A stretch of DNA of 64,000 bases from Atopsyche davidsoni. Its lineage: Eukaryota > Arthropoda > Insecta > Trichoptera > Hydrobiosidae. The stretch is from contig JAILWY010000010.1 in assembly GCA_022113835.1 (NCBI GenBank), positions 893,501-957,500 on the forward strand, given 5' to 3'. Made by a program: the position numbers and the translations under genes. Shown in pieces: positions 24,064-34,700 of this stretch. Below the pieces are notes generated by a model. That model saw only the letters and a program-made list of their open reading frames with translations. It did no database searches and was not told the DNA's origin. How positions within the stretch are numbered: position 1 is the stretch's first letter; each line of letters starts with the position of its first letter.

Positions 24064-24131
24064 GATGATATTTTTCTGAGAATTTCTTTAATCATCTTCT
24101 ATGTGGGAACTAATGTGCCTAATCATATTAG

Positions 24132-24187
24132 TATTAATATGATTAACCCGTAATAGGTAATAAATACGCACTTGATTGACGTTCATT
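24132..24187 (+). repeat. SINE-like 3' tail segment, copy 2
   Basis: Contains tacgcacttgattgacgttc, shared with 2320-2371 (reverse) and 52507-52527. It runs directly into a 15-base A run and then a TA tract, as a retroposon tail would. Confidence 0.5.

Positions 24188-24276
<89 letters not shown>
24188..24276. repeat. A-run followed by (TA)37 microsatellite
   Basis: Fifteen A residues, then pure TA from 24203 to 24276. It lies between a retroposon-like tail and a mariner end, and mariner elements insert at TA. Confidence 0.9.
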
Positions 24277-24277
<1 letters not shown>

Positions 24278-24279
24278 TA

Positions 24280-24945
24280 GGTGCTCAACTAAGTTTGTAG
24301 GTTTTTTTGATCAATGAAAAATAGAACATTTCGAGATAAATATCGTCCCTCCCTACCTACACATTCTTGCTATCTCTCTGGCAATACATGAATACAGTGA
24401 TGATAAAAAGACGCCTCTTGGACCGAAACCTTCCATCCAACCAATTTTCTACTTCTTCTAAATTGGCCATGTGTTACCCAACCAGTTATGCGCCATTGAC
24501 CGGAACAGGTGATAATCGAAAGAGGCCAGGTCTGGTGAACTCGGCGGGTGCGGTAGAAGATCTCATTTCTTGCCGTTTTTCTAGCAATGTATGGGTAAAA
24601 TTGATTTGATGTTGTCAGTAGCGATGCCCGTTGACAGTTCCGCCCGGTTTCAGCAGCTCATGGTACACGATTCCTTTTTGGTCCCACCAAAGGCAGAGCA
24701 TTGTCTTCATTCCAAAACGATTCTGCTGTGCCGTCGATGTTGATGCTTCGCCAGGTGAAAACCACGATTTTTTGCGCTTGGGATTCGAGATTTTGAAATA
24801 TATTCACTTCTCATCGCCAGCAACAATTCGATGCAGAAAGCTCTTTCTTTCTTTCCGCAAAAGCAAAATTTCGGATTTGATTTTCCATCAGTTTCTCAGA
24901 TAACTCATGCGGCACCCATATGAGAAAAATTACCAAAACATCGTG
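24280..24945 (-). mobile_element. mariner fragment with transposase remnants
   Basis: The right terminus (minus strand) lies at 24280: ggtgctcaactaagtttgta after TA at 24278-24279. Minus-strand translation gives mariner pieces in order, in different frames: a WVPHEL-like start at about 24910, a box matching the region before the second aspartate (tttggtgggaccaaaaagg = W-x-x-KG), then PSSPDLASFDYHLFRSMAH at about 24500-24545 with the third catalytic aspartate. The helix-turn-helix region and left terminus are missing, and an internal deletion removes the second aspartate region. Different subfamily from the copy at 51365. Confidence 0.8.
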
Positions 24946-26610
24946 TATATATATAAAAAAATATCCTTTTGTTTTCTTTTAAATAAATTTTATATTTTAT
25001 TCAAAGCAATAATGAATAAAATATACATACTACCTTATATAACTTTTTTAACAGAAAGCTTAATAAAACCAGTATAATTTATTACAATTGTAAAGTGTAA
25101 ACAATTTCTTTAATCACCGACTTCTGCGCGTGTCATTGCCCCCTAAAAAAATAACATTGGATAGTTACTTTACAGAACTACCCCCTGCAATGCGCTAGTA
25201 TTCGTACTGCATGCAAAATGCAAGGGCGCAGTCTCATCCCCGTCTGTCTGAAGGGGTTGCTGCGTCATAACTCCATTTGTGAAACTTACACTGGTTGCCG
25301 GAAGTACCGAGCTAACTTGGAAATATCCCCTGAGTTCCCCTCCTAATATGATTTGATATCAGGTAATAATGAAAGATATTCAAGTTTAATATAAAGTTTC
25401 TTCTATCAAAACTTGAAACTGTTTTCTAATTTTAAAAAAATAAAATAATTCTTCTATAAGTGACGTAATCTTTATTTAATGAGCAAAGTAAATAATCATT
25501 TTAAAAAAATCGATACTGAAATTTCATTAAGTTTTTAGTCATTTAAATTTAAAAAAATCAACTTTTTTCAAATTCTGGATATCAATAAAATTTGTTTTAA
25601 ATAAATAACGAGATTTATTTATTTATTAAATATTTTAATGAAACAATTTGTTTTGAAATTAAAATATTATTAAAAAAAAAAGAAGATCACACCATAAATG
25701 AAAATTGAAATAATTTTTCTATTAGTCTTCTTTTTTAGAAATAAAACACGTTTCACTAAACACCTATTATAAACAAAACAAGTTAAATAATTGTGATGAA
25801 AACTTTTCAAAGGATATATAAAACATACATTGTCATTATATGCCCATGTCATTGTTGATTTATGAACAGTATCTCTATGCATATTGTATCAATGAATAAA
25901 CTCACGAGTACGTCATAAATTTTTTGAATAGGTTAATCATTTTCGTATCGATTAGAAAATGTTTTAACTGTTTAGTATGCAAAAGCCAGTTATAAGTATT
26001 TCCAGCTTCTAGTACTCATTACAGGGATATCTGAGCGGCCATAAGTCTTGTGTCATTCACAAACCATTGCACAAATTGAGGCTTTCAGGTATACCTGGCG
26101 TCTGTGTAGGGGGTGGCTACAGAACACTCAAGTAAGGAGACTAAGGGCTGCCCTACGTTTCTCAATACGTGCAAGAACGAAGGCCTGCATTCAGTGTAAG
26201 TTTATTTAGTGCATTGAAATGAAAATTTATGAAATTTAAATTCAGGTATATGCAGAAATATTCGTATATCAAATAACTTTATTAAATTTTACAGTTTGTA
26301 AAGCAGCATTGTCAAAGCATTGTTCGCTAATAATTAATGCAAATAAAATGTTTAAAATTTTAGTAGTTGCAAAATTTAATAAATTAAATTATATAATACA
26401 AACATAAAAACATTTTTAACAAATGAAGTAAATAACAAGGTCGGTTTGAAGGCTTTATGGTTGGAATGTAGATTCATAATCAAGAGTTTTTCCTGTTTTA
26501 CCCTGTTTCAGTTCTCGACACACAAGTTAATCGTAAACTGATGTTGTTGAGGTTACGCCTATTTAAGTTTGTTTGTATTTAAAAAAATATATGAATATTT
26601 TAAATAAAAT
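24946..26610. other. AT-rich sequence with two GC-richer patches
   Basis: No gene recognised. Patches at about 25120-25345 and 26030-26190 are more GC-balanced. The rest is AT-rich with poly-A and poly-T runs. Confidence 0.45.
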
Positions 26611-26677
26611 ACTTGAGTGATTTTATTTGAAATATTAAAATGGAATTCCACCATGTACTCTGTCAAAAATATTGATT
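26611..26677 (-). mobile_element. Snap-back inverted-repeat element, fragment C
   Basis: Carries acttgagtgattttatttga and then attaaaatggaattccacca, gtactctgtcaaaaatattga, the outer part of the family seen at 31536-31764. The central stem-loop is absent. No clean flanking direct repeat was found. Confidence 0.55.
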
Positions 26678-28267
26678 ACTAAAATAACATATTGTTATTA
26701 AAAAAATATATGTTCAAACGTCGGTTTTTGAGTTTCAATACAGATATTCACAAAATACATATTTATAGTTGATTTTATTGAATGTTTATTAATAAATATG
26801 ATATAATTATTTCTTTTTTATTTGAAATGATTGCTTTTGTCTATGATCTTGGCAACACACAAACGTTTTTTTGTCCGTAGATAAAAATCAAGTGTTTTAC
26901 CAAAACCAACAGATTCCTAAGTACGTATGGCTTAAAGTATATCTATAAATTACCACTTTCATATTTAATATAGAAGCTTAATTAATACTTATTTAGTAAT
27001 TAATGTTGACTTTGGTCTGTTGGTGTAACCGAACTATTCATAGATATGTAGAAATATCACTCAATCTATTGAATTTATGAACGTTATATCCCAAAAGATA
27101 ATATCTATCTACTTATTAATATACCGTTAGCAAAGACGGTTGTATGAAAAGATTAAATTGTTATATATATTAAATACCATAGAGAAAATTACTATAAATA
27201 TACAACCTGCAGTTTACTGCATATATCACAAATCATTAAACAAAAATAGCCTATTAGATAAACCGGTTGTTTCAAAAACCAATTAGTACAAGTATCACTA
27301 TTTTTTTTATTTAAAAACTTTCCATATCATAAAGAAGTTTATTTGTGAACAATATCGGTGATTTCCTTTACATTATTTTATTCAGAATATATAAAAGTAT
27401 TGTGTTTGAAGCTACTTCTGAAGATGCTCCTAGTAACCACAAATCACTACGCAGCATAACACCCAAGTTATCTCAAGATCATTTAATAACAACGGCTGCC
27501 AAAGCCTATGAACTCGTGATTGATTTACCTACCGGGAATAAATGTCTAATCAAGAATGTTCGAAAATGCAGTCCGAAGTAGTTAAATTTATATTCTTCAA
27601 AGTCTAACACTCTGAAGATAAACCAGGGTAGATATTTATTTTAACAAACACAATAATAGATCAGGACCAATCACCGGGACAAACCGCGCACCCCAGCGGG
27701 GGGGTCCTAACTCAGCTGTTTGACAATCTATAAATTATTATAATTTAATGAATCCTATTATTTATACGGCCATTGTTTGTCAGAGAACATCGGGCACAAA
27801 GGTTAGGAGCCACGGCCAGACTGACTGGGAGATGTATCGCAGCCTCGGCCCGTTTGTAACTTAGCGGCGAATTGAAATTTCATTCGGAATGATTTAGCGC
27901 TGGCCGAGGAGACGCTCCCTGCGGTACACGGCGCCGGCATTTAATATGGCCTTTCTCAACAATTGTGCTCCCCTGTCCGCCCTAACGAAGAATTAATATA
28001 ACACGCTTCCTTATTGGAATCTCCAGTATAATTTACACCGTTACGTGACTTGTGACCGCGCGCTGTGTGCTATCCCTCCGTGATACGCTTCGGACGACTC
28101 TGCTTTTACGTTACTAGTCAAATCACAAGTACAAACACAAAAATAAAAATTTATATAATTATTCGTGTTTATTTACGTCGTTTCGTAGATTTTTTCTTAC
28201 GCATAGTAAAACTAATAAAAAAACTTGTACATAGCAATCGCATTTTAGTTCTAGATCCTAAAATATG
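26678..28267. other. AT-rich sequence then a GC island; one candidate exon
   Basis: 26678-27350 is AT-rich without features. 27390-27581 is a candidate exon listed separately. 27670-28085 is a GC/CpG-rich island (for example ggccgaggagacgctccctg near 27912), possibly regulatory. Confidence 0.4.
27387..27581 (+). CDS. Candidate terminal exon, unknown protein
   Basis: A pyrimidine-rich tract ending in tttattttattcag at about 27372-27385 looks like a 3' splice site. It is followed by an open frame of about 65 codons ending in TAG at 27579-27581. The composition is less AT-biased than the flanks and the translation is compositionally normal (for example HLITTAAKAYELVIDLPTG). I do not recognise the family. 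No upstream exon or polyadenylation signal close by was identified. It may equally be a relic of a mobile element. Confidence 0.2.
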   Translation: MYKSIVFEATSEDAPSNHKSLRSITPKLSQDHLITTAAKAYELVIDLPTGNKCLIKNVRKCSPK

Positions 28268-28775
28268 GTCTAAGAGGTTTGGTACCCTGCTTCTTATGTA
28301 CAAGATTTGTCATCACAATTTGAGGAAATTTTCCAAACTAGTCAATCGAAATTGTGCTATATATGGGAGCGACTGAAGCTACACCTCCTGGTTTATCATA
28401 TGGTTCCGATGACACACTTCAAGAAGCCATCCAGTGACTTCATCAACTGTGGATGTCTCGCCACTGACTTCGGGTCATCCATGCACAGGCTCTCCAGTTG
28501 GTGTCTCTGAAGACCAAAGATAGGGCATGAACCCATAAGGTGGATCACTGTTTGTGGAGTAATATCATCACAAGGGCATGTGTCGTCGCTCGTCAAGTGG
28601 AACCTGCGGAGATAACTTCTCATCACTCCATGACCCGTTAGGAGCTGGGTTGATTCAAAGCTAATCCCGCAGGTATTCCTGTATTCAGCGGCGTCCGTAA
28701 CAGAATCAAAGAACATCTTTGTTACGTTCCCTTGCGGAGAGCTTGTGTACCTTTCATTCCATGTGTCCATTGTAG
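28268..28775 (-). mobile_element. Non-LTR retrotransposon 3' fragment, copy 2
   Basis: The minus strand has an open frame of 124 codons (28770-28396) corresponding to the C-terminal part of a LINE ORF2 protein after the reverse transcriptase domain. It has a W-rich start, then LLTGHG, then YLRRFHL, then a cysteine/histidine motif CPCDDITPQTVIHLMGSC, and ends in a 3' untranslated part. This order is seen in R1/I/Jockey-like lineages; the exact clade is uncertain. 5' truncated at about 28775. It shares its last 370 bases with copy 1 at 1463-1846. Confidence 0.8.
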
Positions 28776-28934
28776 TTTAATAAAATATGTTCTTACCCTA
28801 TGTAAAACTAGTTGGCCGTTTTAGATCAAGGCTAAGCACAAAAATAATAATCTGAATATCGTAGTTTTTAATCTTCTCAAAGCTCACAAATATCCATTGG
28901 TCGCTTAAAAATATTTGCTATTATAAGCGATTTG

Positions 28935-29400
28935 AGAATATGGTTTTACCCCCCGTGAAATTGTTTAAAACCAGTTATAGGCAGTTTTATGAGTTGTCAC
29001 ATCTCAAGTACGAAGCAAAGTTCAAGAATATCATTTATATTTTTATACCACCATTGCGCGGTTCTAGATCTCGTTCTGACCAACCCTGAAACTGGCGAAT
29101 GAGTAATTATTTTTAGATTTGCTGATGGTTATAATTTAGGTATAGTTTATATAAAAATTGTTTGCTTTTATAAAAGTTATGGCGTTGTCCTAGATATTGT
29201 TCTGGCCTACTGTGAAAATAATAAATAACCAGTTATTTTCAATTTGTTAGTTTTCACAGTTTATTTACAAGATTTAACACATAAATATTATTATAAATCG
29301 GTTGCTAATATTTACGCCATGACGTTGTCCTAGATTTTGTTCTGACTCAACGTAAACACAGTAAATAGCTATAATTTTGCAGTTGCATTATTGATCACTG
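28935..29400. repeat. Degenerate tandem repeat, about four units of 125-140 bp
   Basis: The phrase gttctagat or gtcctagat recurs at 29061, 29187 and 29327, each followed after about 15 bases by a ctgaa/gtgaa-type phrase. A further gtgaa with aaaccagttatag is at 28955. Spacings are about 131, 126 and 140. Units are diverged, so this is an old array. No coding frame crosses it. Confidence 0.55.
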
Positions 29401-31523
29401 CTAAAATACAGAGTATAACACTTACTTAAATGCCTTAACAAAATGTTGTTTAGCAGTTTTATGAGACTTCTAAGTCACAGGTTTTAATCAAAAATAATAC
29501 CAAAAAATACTGTGGTTTTATATATTAGAATTTCAATTTCATCATAAGTACATCAAATTTTTTTTATAATAACCTCGTATTATGTAGGCTATTCAAAAGT
29601 TTTTTTATCAATTCATGAACGTCTTCCACTATCTGCTCCCTAAAATCTCTAAGTCTTTTGAAGTGAACACTGTCAGCCCACATACCTTAATCTTAATTAT
29701 AATGCTTCAAAGACTCCAGGAGCGAACATTTTCAGGCGAACAAAAATACGAGCCTGCAAGGAGAGCAGAGCACAAAAGCATATTTATCAAAACTTGCCAT
29801 AAAATTCTCAGAACCCACTAATTTAGGGGTTGGGGGTCTCATACCCTCTGAATTACCCGTAAACTACGCGATTTTACATACAATTGGAATCTTTGAAGAT
29901 TGAAGAAGTTTTACAGCGTAGTTTCGATTCAATGCGGCTTATGCGTTTTGTAAATTCATTTTGCGGTGTATTTATTCGGCATATGAAATTCTTAAAGATT
30001 GACTTTTGTGTAGTCTTCATACATGTCACAAACAAAATATGTATGATTACACTTTTGTAAATACCTAATAATTTTATGTGTATGTTAATTTTGGTCAATA
30101 GATATCCTCTTTTACAATTCAGCATAACACTCAAGTAGAATAAAAAAACATAAACCGATGTTATAAAAGTTGTTTTCATAAAAAAACCTACTATGGTTAC
30201 CGAATCTATGAGTAGTTAGCTAAGAATGCAAAGGGTTTTAATGTCGTTAATTATTTGTATAACTATAATATTATAATGAAATGCTATTGTTTACAAACAA
30301 TCCTATATATTTTTTGTTTGTTATTAAAATCTGTTAAAAAAGTTTTCTTAACATGTTTCTAAATATTATATAGAATATATGTTTTAATGTATTTCAAAAA
30401 TTTTCTTTCAAATGTTTCATTTTATTTGTAAAATTAAGGTTTTATATGTTTGGTGCTCATAATTATTTGCTCCGGTAAGATATTTTTGAAAGTTATGTTT
30501 CACAAATAAGTTGACATTTATTAAAAAGTTTTCAATATTAAGATCGTCGGAAAAAGAAAGTCCACACTAAGTAGTTATGGCAAGTTGACATTTATTTGAA
30601 ATATGCTTTTCAAACTAAATCCTCTATTGCGAATCCCGGAAGTCTCTACCAACATTTTCTTCTATTATTTCCCAGGAAATATGTTGCATGACATGATGCT
30701 TGAATTGATAAAACCGATATATCTGCTTGACAATAGATATCTCTATAAACTACTTTAAAAATAAAACCATTTTTAGAAAGTTTTATTTCTTACTTAATAA
30801 ACAAAAAAACCAGGCGTAATATTTATAAATTATCTCTTTAGTCTACCACAACTAAATCTAAGCAATATAAGGATGAAAAAAATCTCAGAGATGTTTAAGC
30901 GTTACTTCTATCGATAATATTACAAAACTATCGCTGAATAAAATATCATTCATTTATATACTATTTGGTTCAATGATTGCAATTATATTTATACAAATTT
31001 TACCAAGATGTTGCTTCGCTTAAAAGTAAAGATTAATTTTTTAGGTAATATTACGGTTAAGAAATACATAAATTTTAATATTTGTTAACGTAGAGTTTTT
31101 CATATATATATTCAAAATTTCAGAGAATTTGTTTTGATAAATTCAATGAATTCAATTTATATGTTAAAAAGGCCGATACAAAATTGCTGATGCAAAATCA
31201 CTGTTGCGTAATCGCTGATTAAATTTTGATTAGTTTTATCTATCAAAATTGCCTACATTCACTGACGGATATTAAATTAATCACGTGTTTTATGGTTTGT
31301 TTAAATTAATTCTTAAAGCAACATTTCAATATTCGCTGTTCAATAATATTAAACATAAAAACTCGAGCAAGATTATATTGATTTTAATAATATAACTAAG
31401 CAAAATTATAGCACAAGACAAATATAATATGAAGCCTTAATTTTGAATGAAAAAATTATTTTCTAATAATAATTCGACAAGTTGATAAAATTGGGTTTGA
31501 AGCTATCTTAATTAAAAAAAAAC
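29401..31523. other. AT-rich sequence, nothing recognised
   Basis: Short frames at 29615-29821 and 29874-30179 carry no motif. AT-rich throughout with no shared repeat noticed. Confidence 0.5.
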
Positions 31524-31535
31524 ACTCAAATAAAG

Positions 31536-31764
31536 AAATTCAATATTTTTGACAGAGCGTACTTGGTGGAATTCCATTTTAATATTTTTGAATAGCTACT
31601 TGAGTGATTTTCCACATTTTTGTTTTTATAAGTGACCGGTTTCGCCAACCTTTCATTATATAAAATCTCACTCTGTTTGATAATGCCAACGTGAAAGGTT
31701 GGCGAAACCGGTCATTAATAAAAACAAAAATGTGGAAAATCACTCAAGTATTATATTCAAAAAT
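31536..31764 (+). mobile_element. Snap-back inverted-repeat element, copy D
   Basis: Starts aaattcaatatttttgacag, the same end as copy A. It then has gtacttggtggaattccatt, the acttgagtgattttccaca arm, and the central stem-loop built from ccggtttcgccaacctttca and its complement. The far end stops after tattatattcaaaaat, lacking the terminal part. The 12-base direct repeat actcaaataaag flanks it at 31524-31535 and 31765-31776. No protein frame. Confidence 0.65.
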
Positions 31765-31776
31765 ACTCAAATAAAG

Positions 31777-34700
31777 CACAAAAATTAAGGAAGCTTCCAT
31801 ACTTTTTACCTTGTGGCTCACAACCGATACGAGTTTAAGGACAAGTGTCCCAGCCGAAGCGCAAAGTGTGCTGCCCCTACTTGACGGATCCTAGTTTCCT
31901 CTACCATTGCGCTGGTAGTCGACAATTGAATTTATTCAAATTAAATGTAAAATTTGGAGCCGGGAGCGAATCTCGAGAAACTGAGCAGCGCATGTCCACA
32001 GCCTAACTTTCTTGCTCGATTCCAACAACCCCGGCGGGTACTTGATCGATAGTACTGAATGAAATAATTATTTTCTTATACCGTTTGTAATTTGGCATAG
32101 CGCAGTTTTAGGGCTGTTTTCAGCGGAATTCGTTCTAAGAACTGTCATCGCAGTTTTGCGTTTTAATATTCTGTATATATTCGTGGCGTCGACTTTGCCA
32201 GTAAATGTGCTTTGGGTTAGGCTGAGCTGGTGAAATATACCCTGCTTATATATTTATTTTTATAAAGTTTAAAATAGGTATATTGAAAGGAATTTTAAAA
32301 TTATTTATAAACCACAAAAAACTTAATCATTTTATACGCAATTTTAAAATATTTCAGTATGCATTCAATTTACCTGTTTATGAGTTAAAATTTTGGTAAT
32401 AAACTAAATAGTCTGCTTGAATGGCGCATTGAACTTTTATTCTTTACATATTTACAAATATCTGTTTTTTTCAGCCAATACCGAACAAGCAGCAGGTAAT
32501 ATTTTCGAAATGCAAGTAGGCTATTTCGATGAAATTCCACTGGATTTGGAAGTTTATTAACGGCCGTCGCAGCTGACGGGGAACAAAAGAGATAAAATTA
32601 AAGATTACAATATTTTAATCTCTGTTATATTATTTCCGTTAATTGAACATTTCCTCGAACGATACCGTTTAAACTTCTCGCTAAAAGTTGCATCTTTTGT
32701 GATACCTTTATATTTTCTAGATATCATAAAATTTTTATCGATGTCTTTCAATTGTATTTAAGCTAATGGAAGTAAAGTTAAATAGCTATAGATCCGGTTT
32801 AGATTTTCTAAAAAAAAAAATCAAGCCTGCCTCATGGTCATATTTAAAACGCTAAAGTGCTAACCACCTTACTATACCACTACCATCCCCGTGTGCACGA
32901 TTCTGATTTTTTTTTATTTCTGTTTATTTTTTGAATAAATATTTATTGCACTCCCAAATTCATCCAATAAGATAACACCGCCTGGGCTGCCCAAGATGCC
33001 CAAGCCATATAACTTAGTTGGATTGAAATGTAATTGAGTAATATCACCTGGTGCATTTAGGTTAGAATGCTTTCGCCCATAATCCACTGGTTCTCACCTA
33101 TTCTCAAAGTAAACTTGGTAATTATAGCCCGGAGTGGCGCTGAAACTAGAATTGGGGAGCAAACTTTTGGATGGTATATTATTCTAATTAAATTTACTAA
33201 AATTGTAAGGAATTTAGATTAGTATATTATCATAAATATGAATGCGAATTGTGTTTGATTCAGTTTTATAATAATTAAACTTATCTCATGTGTTTTATAA
33301 ATGGCTATTAAAAAAAAAGAAAGATTCATAAAACGAAACCAACTATTTTTATTAAACCATAACTATTCTTGGGCAATAGTTTTGGTGTATAATTATGAAA
33401 ATTTTTAATTAACGGGGCTGTCTTTTTATTCCGAAAAATAAGGCACCAGTGTGTCCGAGTGTATGCATTATATTTTCAATTCAATTCAAGCCTCAATTCA
33501 AACGTCTTGTTTAACATTTGGGCTTTCATTCGTGTTTCAGCGATTCCGTAACCATTCAGGTCCGAGTTTTGAGCCGCAGAGTAGACAAATTCGATTTCCT
33601 CCCCCTCGTAAATAAAAAAAACAGAAAGTCCGAATTTAAAGTGAATCTATCAGTTTTGTTTCACAACAAGACGGCCGAAGCGACTCGTTGGCTGACTAGC
33701 CTCCCCTTTACTGGCTTGTTTTTGCTTTGTTCGGGTCACGATATGTGCATTCTGGCTTCTTTCCACTGCACTTCGCCTGCATTCGATTAGATTGGATTCT
33801 AATTTACCATGCAGATTGAATGGCGAGCCGGAATGACCCGCGATGTGTATTATATATATAAACTGAAAACAAAACCTTTTGTAGTTCGTGGACTATCTTT
33901 TGTTCTAACGAAGTCACGCCAACCGATCGTTTTGTTTTGGGAGTTTAATTATCAGAGAACGTTCGGATTAGTTCATTATTTTTTGTTTACCTTATCTTCA
34001 AAACAAAACGTGATACAATCGAAATAACGAGTGTAAATGAACAAAACATGTGTCTAATCTATTTGAGGAGGTAAAGTAAATAAATTTAAAATAAAAATAA
34101 TCTAGACTTGAATTAAATATAAGTATATCGTTAAAGACTGAAAAATAAATTGAATTCAAAATAAAAAGTACTTTAAAATATAAATCCAAATATAATCACT
34201 TATATAAAGATATTTTTAAAAACACAGTAATTTTGATCAATTTTGACTTTTTTTACTCCAGAATAGTAGGTATTCGATTTATTAGTTTATCGAAGCGTGA
34301 ATGTCAGATGTTTGTGTAAAATATATGCTGAAATGAAAAAAGTAATAAAATTTACTGCGAAAGATTCAAACTTTACGTAATAAAAGGTTTGTTTATCCTA
34401 TCTGGTGTTTTTGAGAGTTCATTGGTTATTTCAGGTTCTAGTTTAAACTCTCGGGCATGCAAATATTTCACATTATTTTTCTCAAAGGAGTCCTACGAAG
34501 GCCTACAAAGCGACTTGAACAATGTATTTCATGTAATTGTTCAGAGATGATTGCTTGGCATTCCCTTTGCTTTCCCAAATGCGGAGACTTGTTCCGACTT
34601 AAGTTTTGTGCCTCCAGTCATTTTCTTCGCCGTCTACAGCCAAATTTTTCAGCATTATAAGTTTATGATAACTCTTTTCAGGGAACGACGGCCCTGAAAA

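Larger units (their letters stand above)
23540..24131. mobile_element. 592-bp foldback element with two divergent tRNA-like units
   Basis: Two near-perfect inverted arms of exactly 234 bp each (23540-23773 and 23898-24131) surround a 124-base centre. TA lies on both sides (23538-23539, 24132-24133) and the ends are ctaatatgattaggcacatt. Each arm holds a full tRNA-like unit, pointing outward. The arm ends match the 262-bp element at 2402, so this is a longer relative. There is no protein frame: the 71-codon frame in the left arm is the tRNA region read through. Arms this alike suggest a recent origin or gene conversion between arms. Confidence 0.75.

Noticed and set aside
32820..32900. Possible reverse tRNA (cgctaaagtgctaaccacc)
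   Set aside because: No convincing B box or acceptor pairing.
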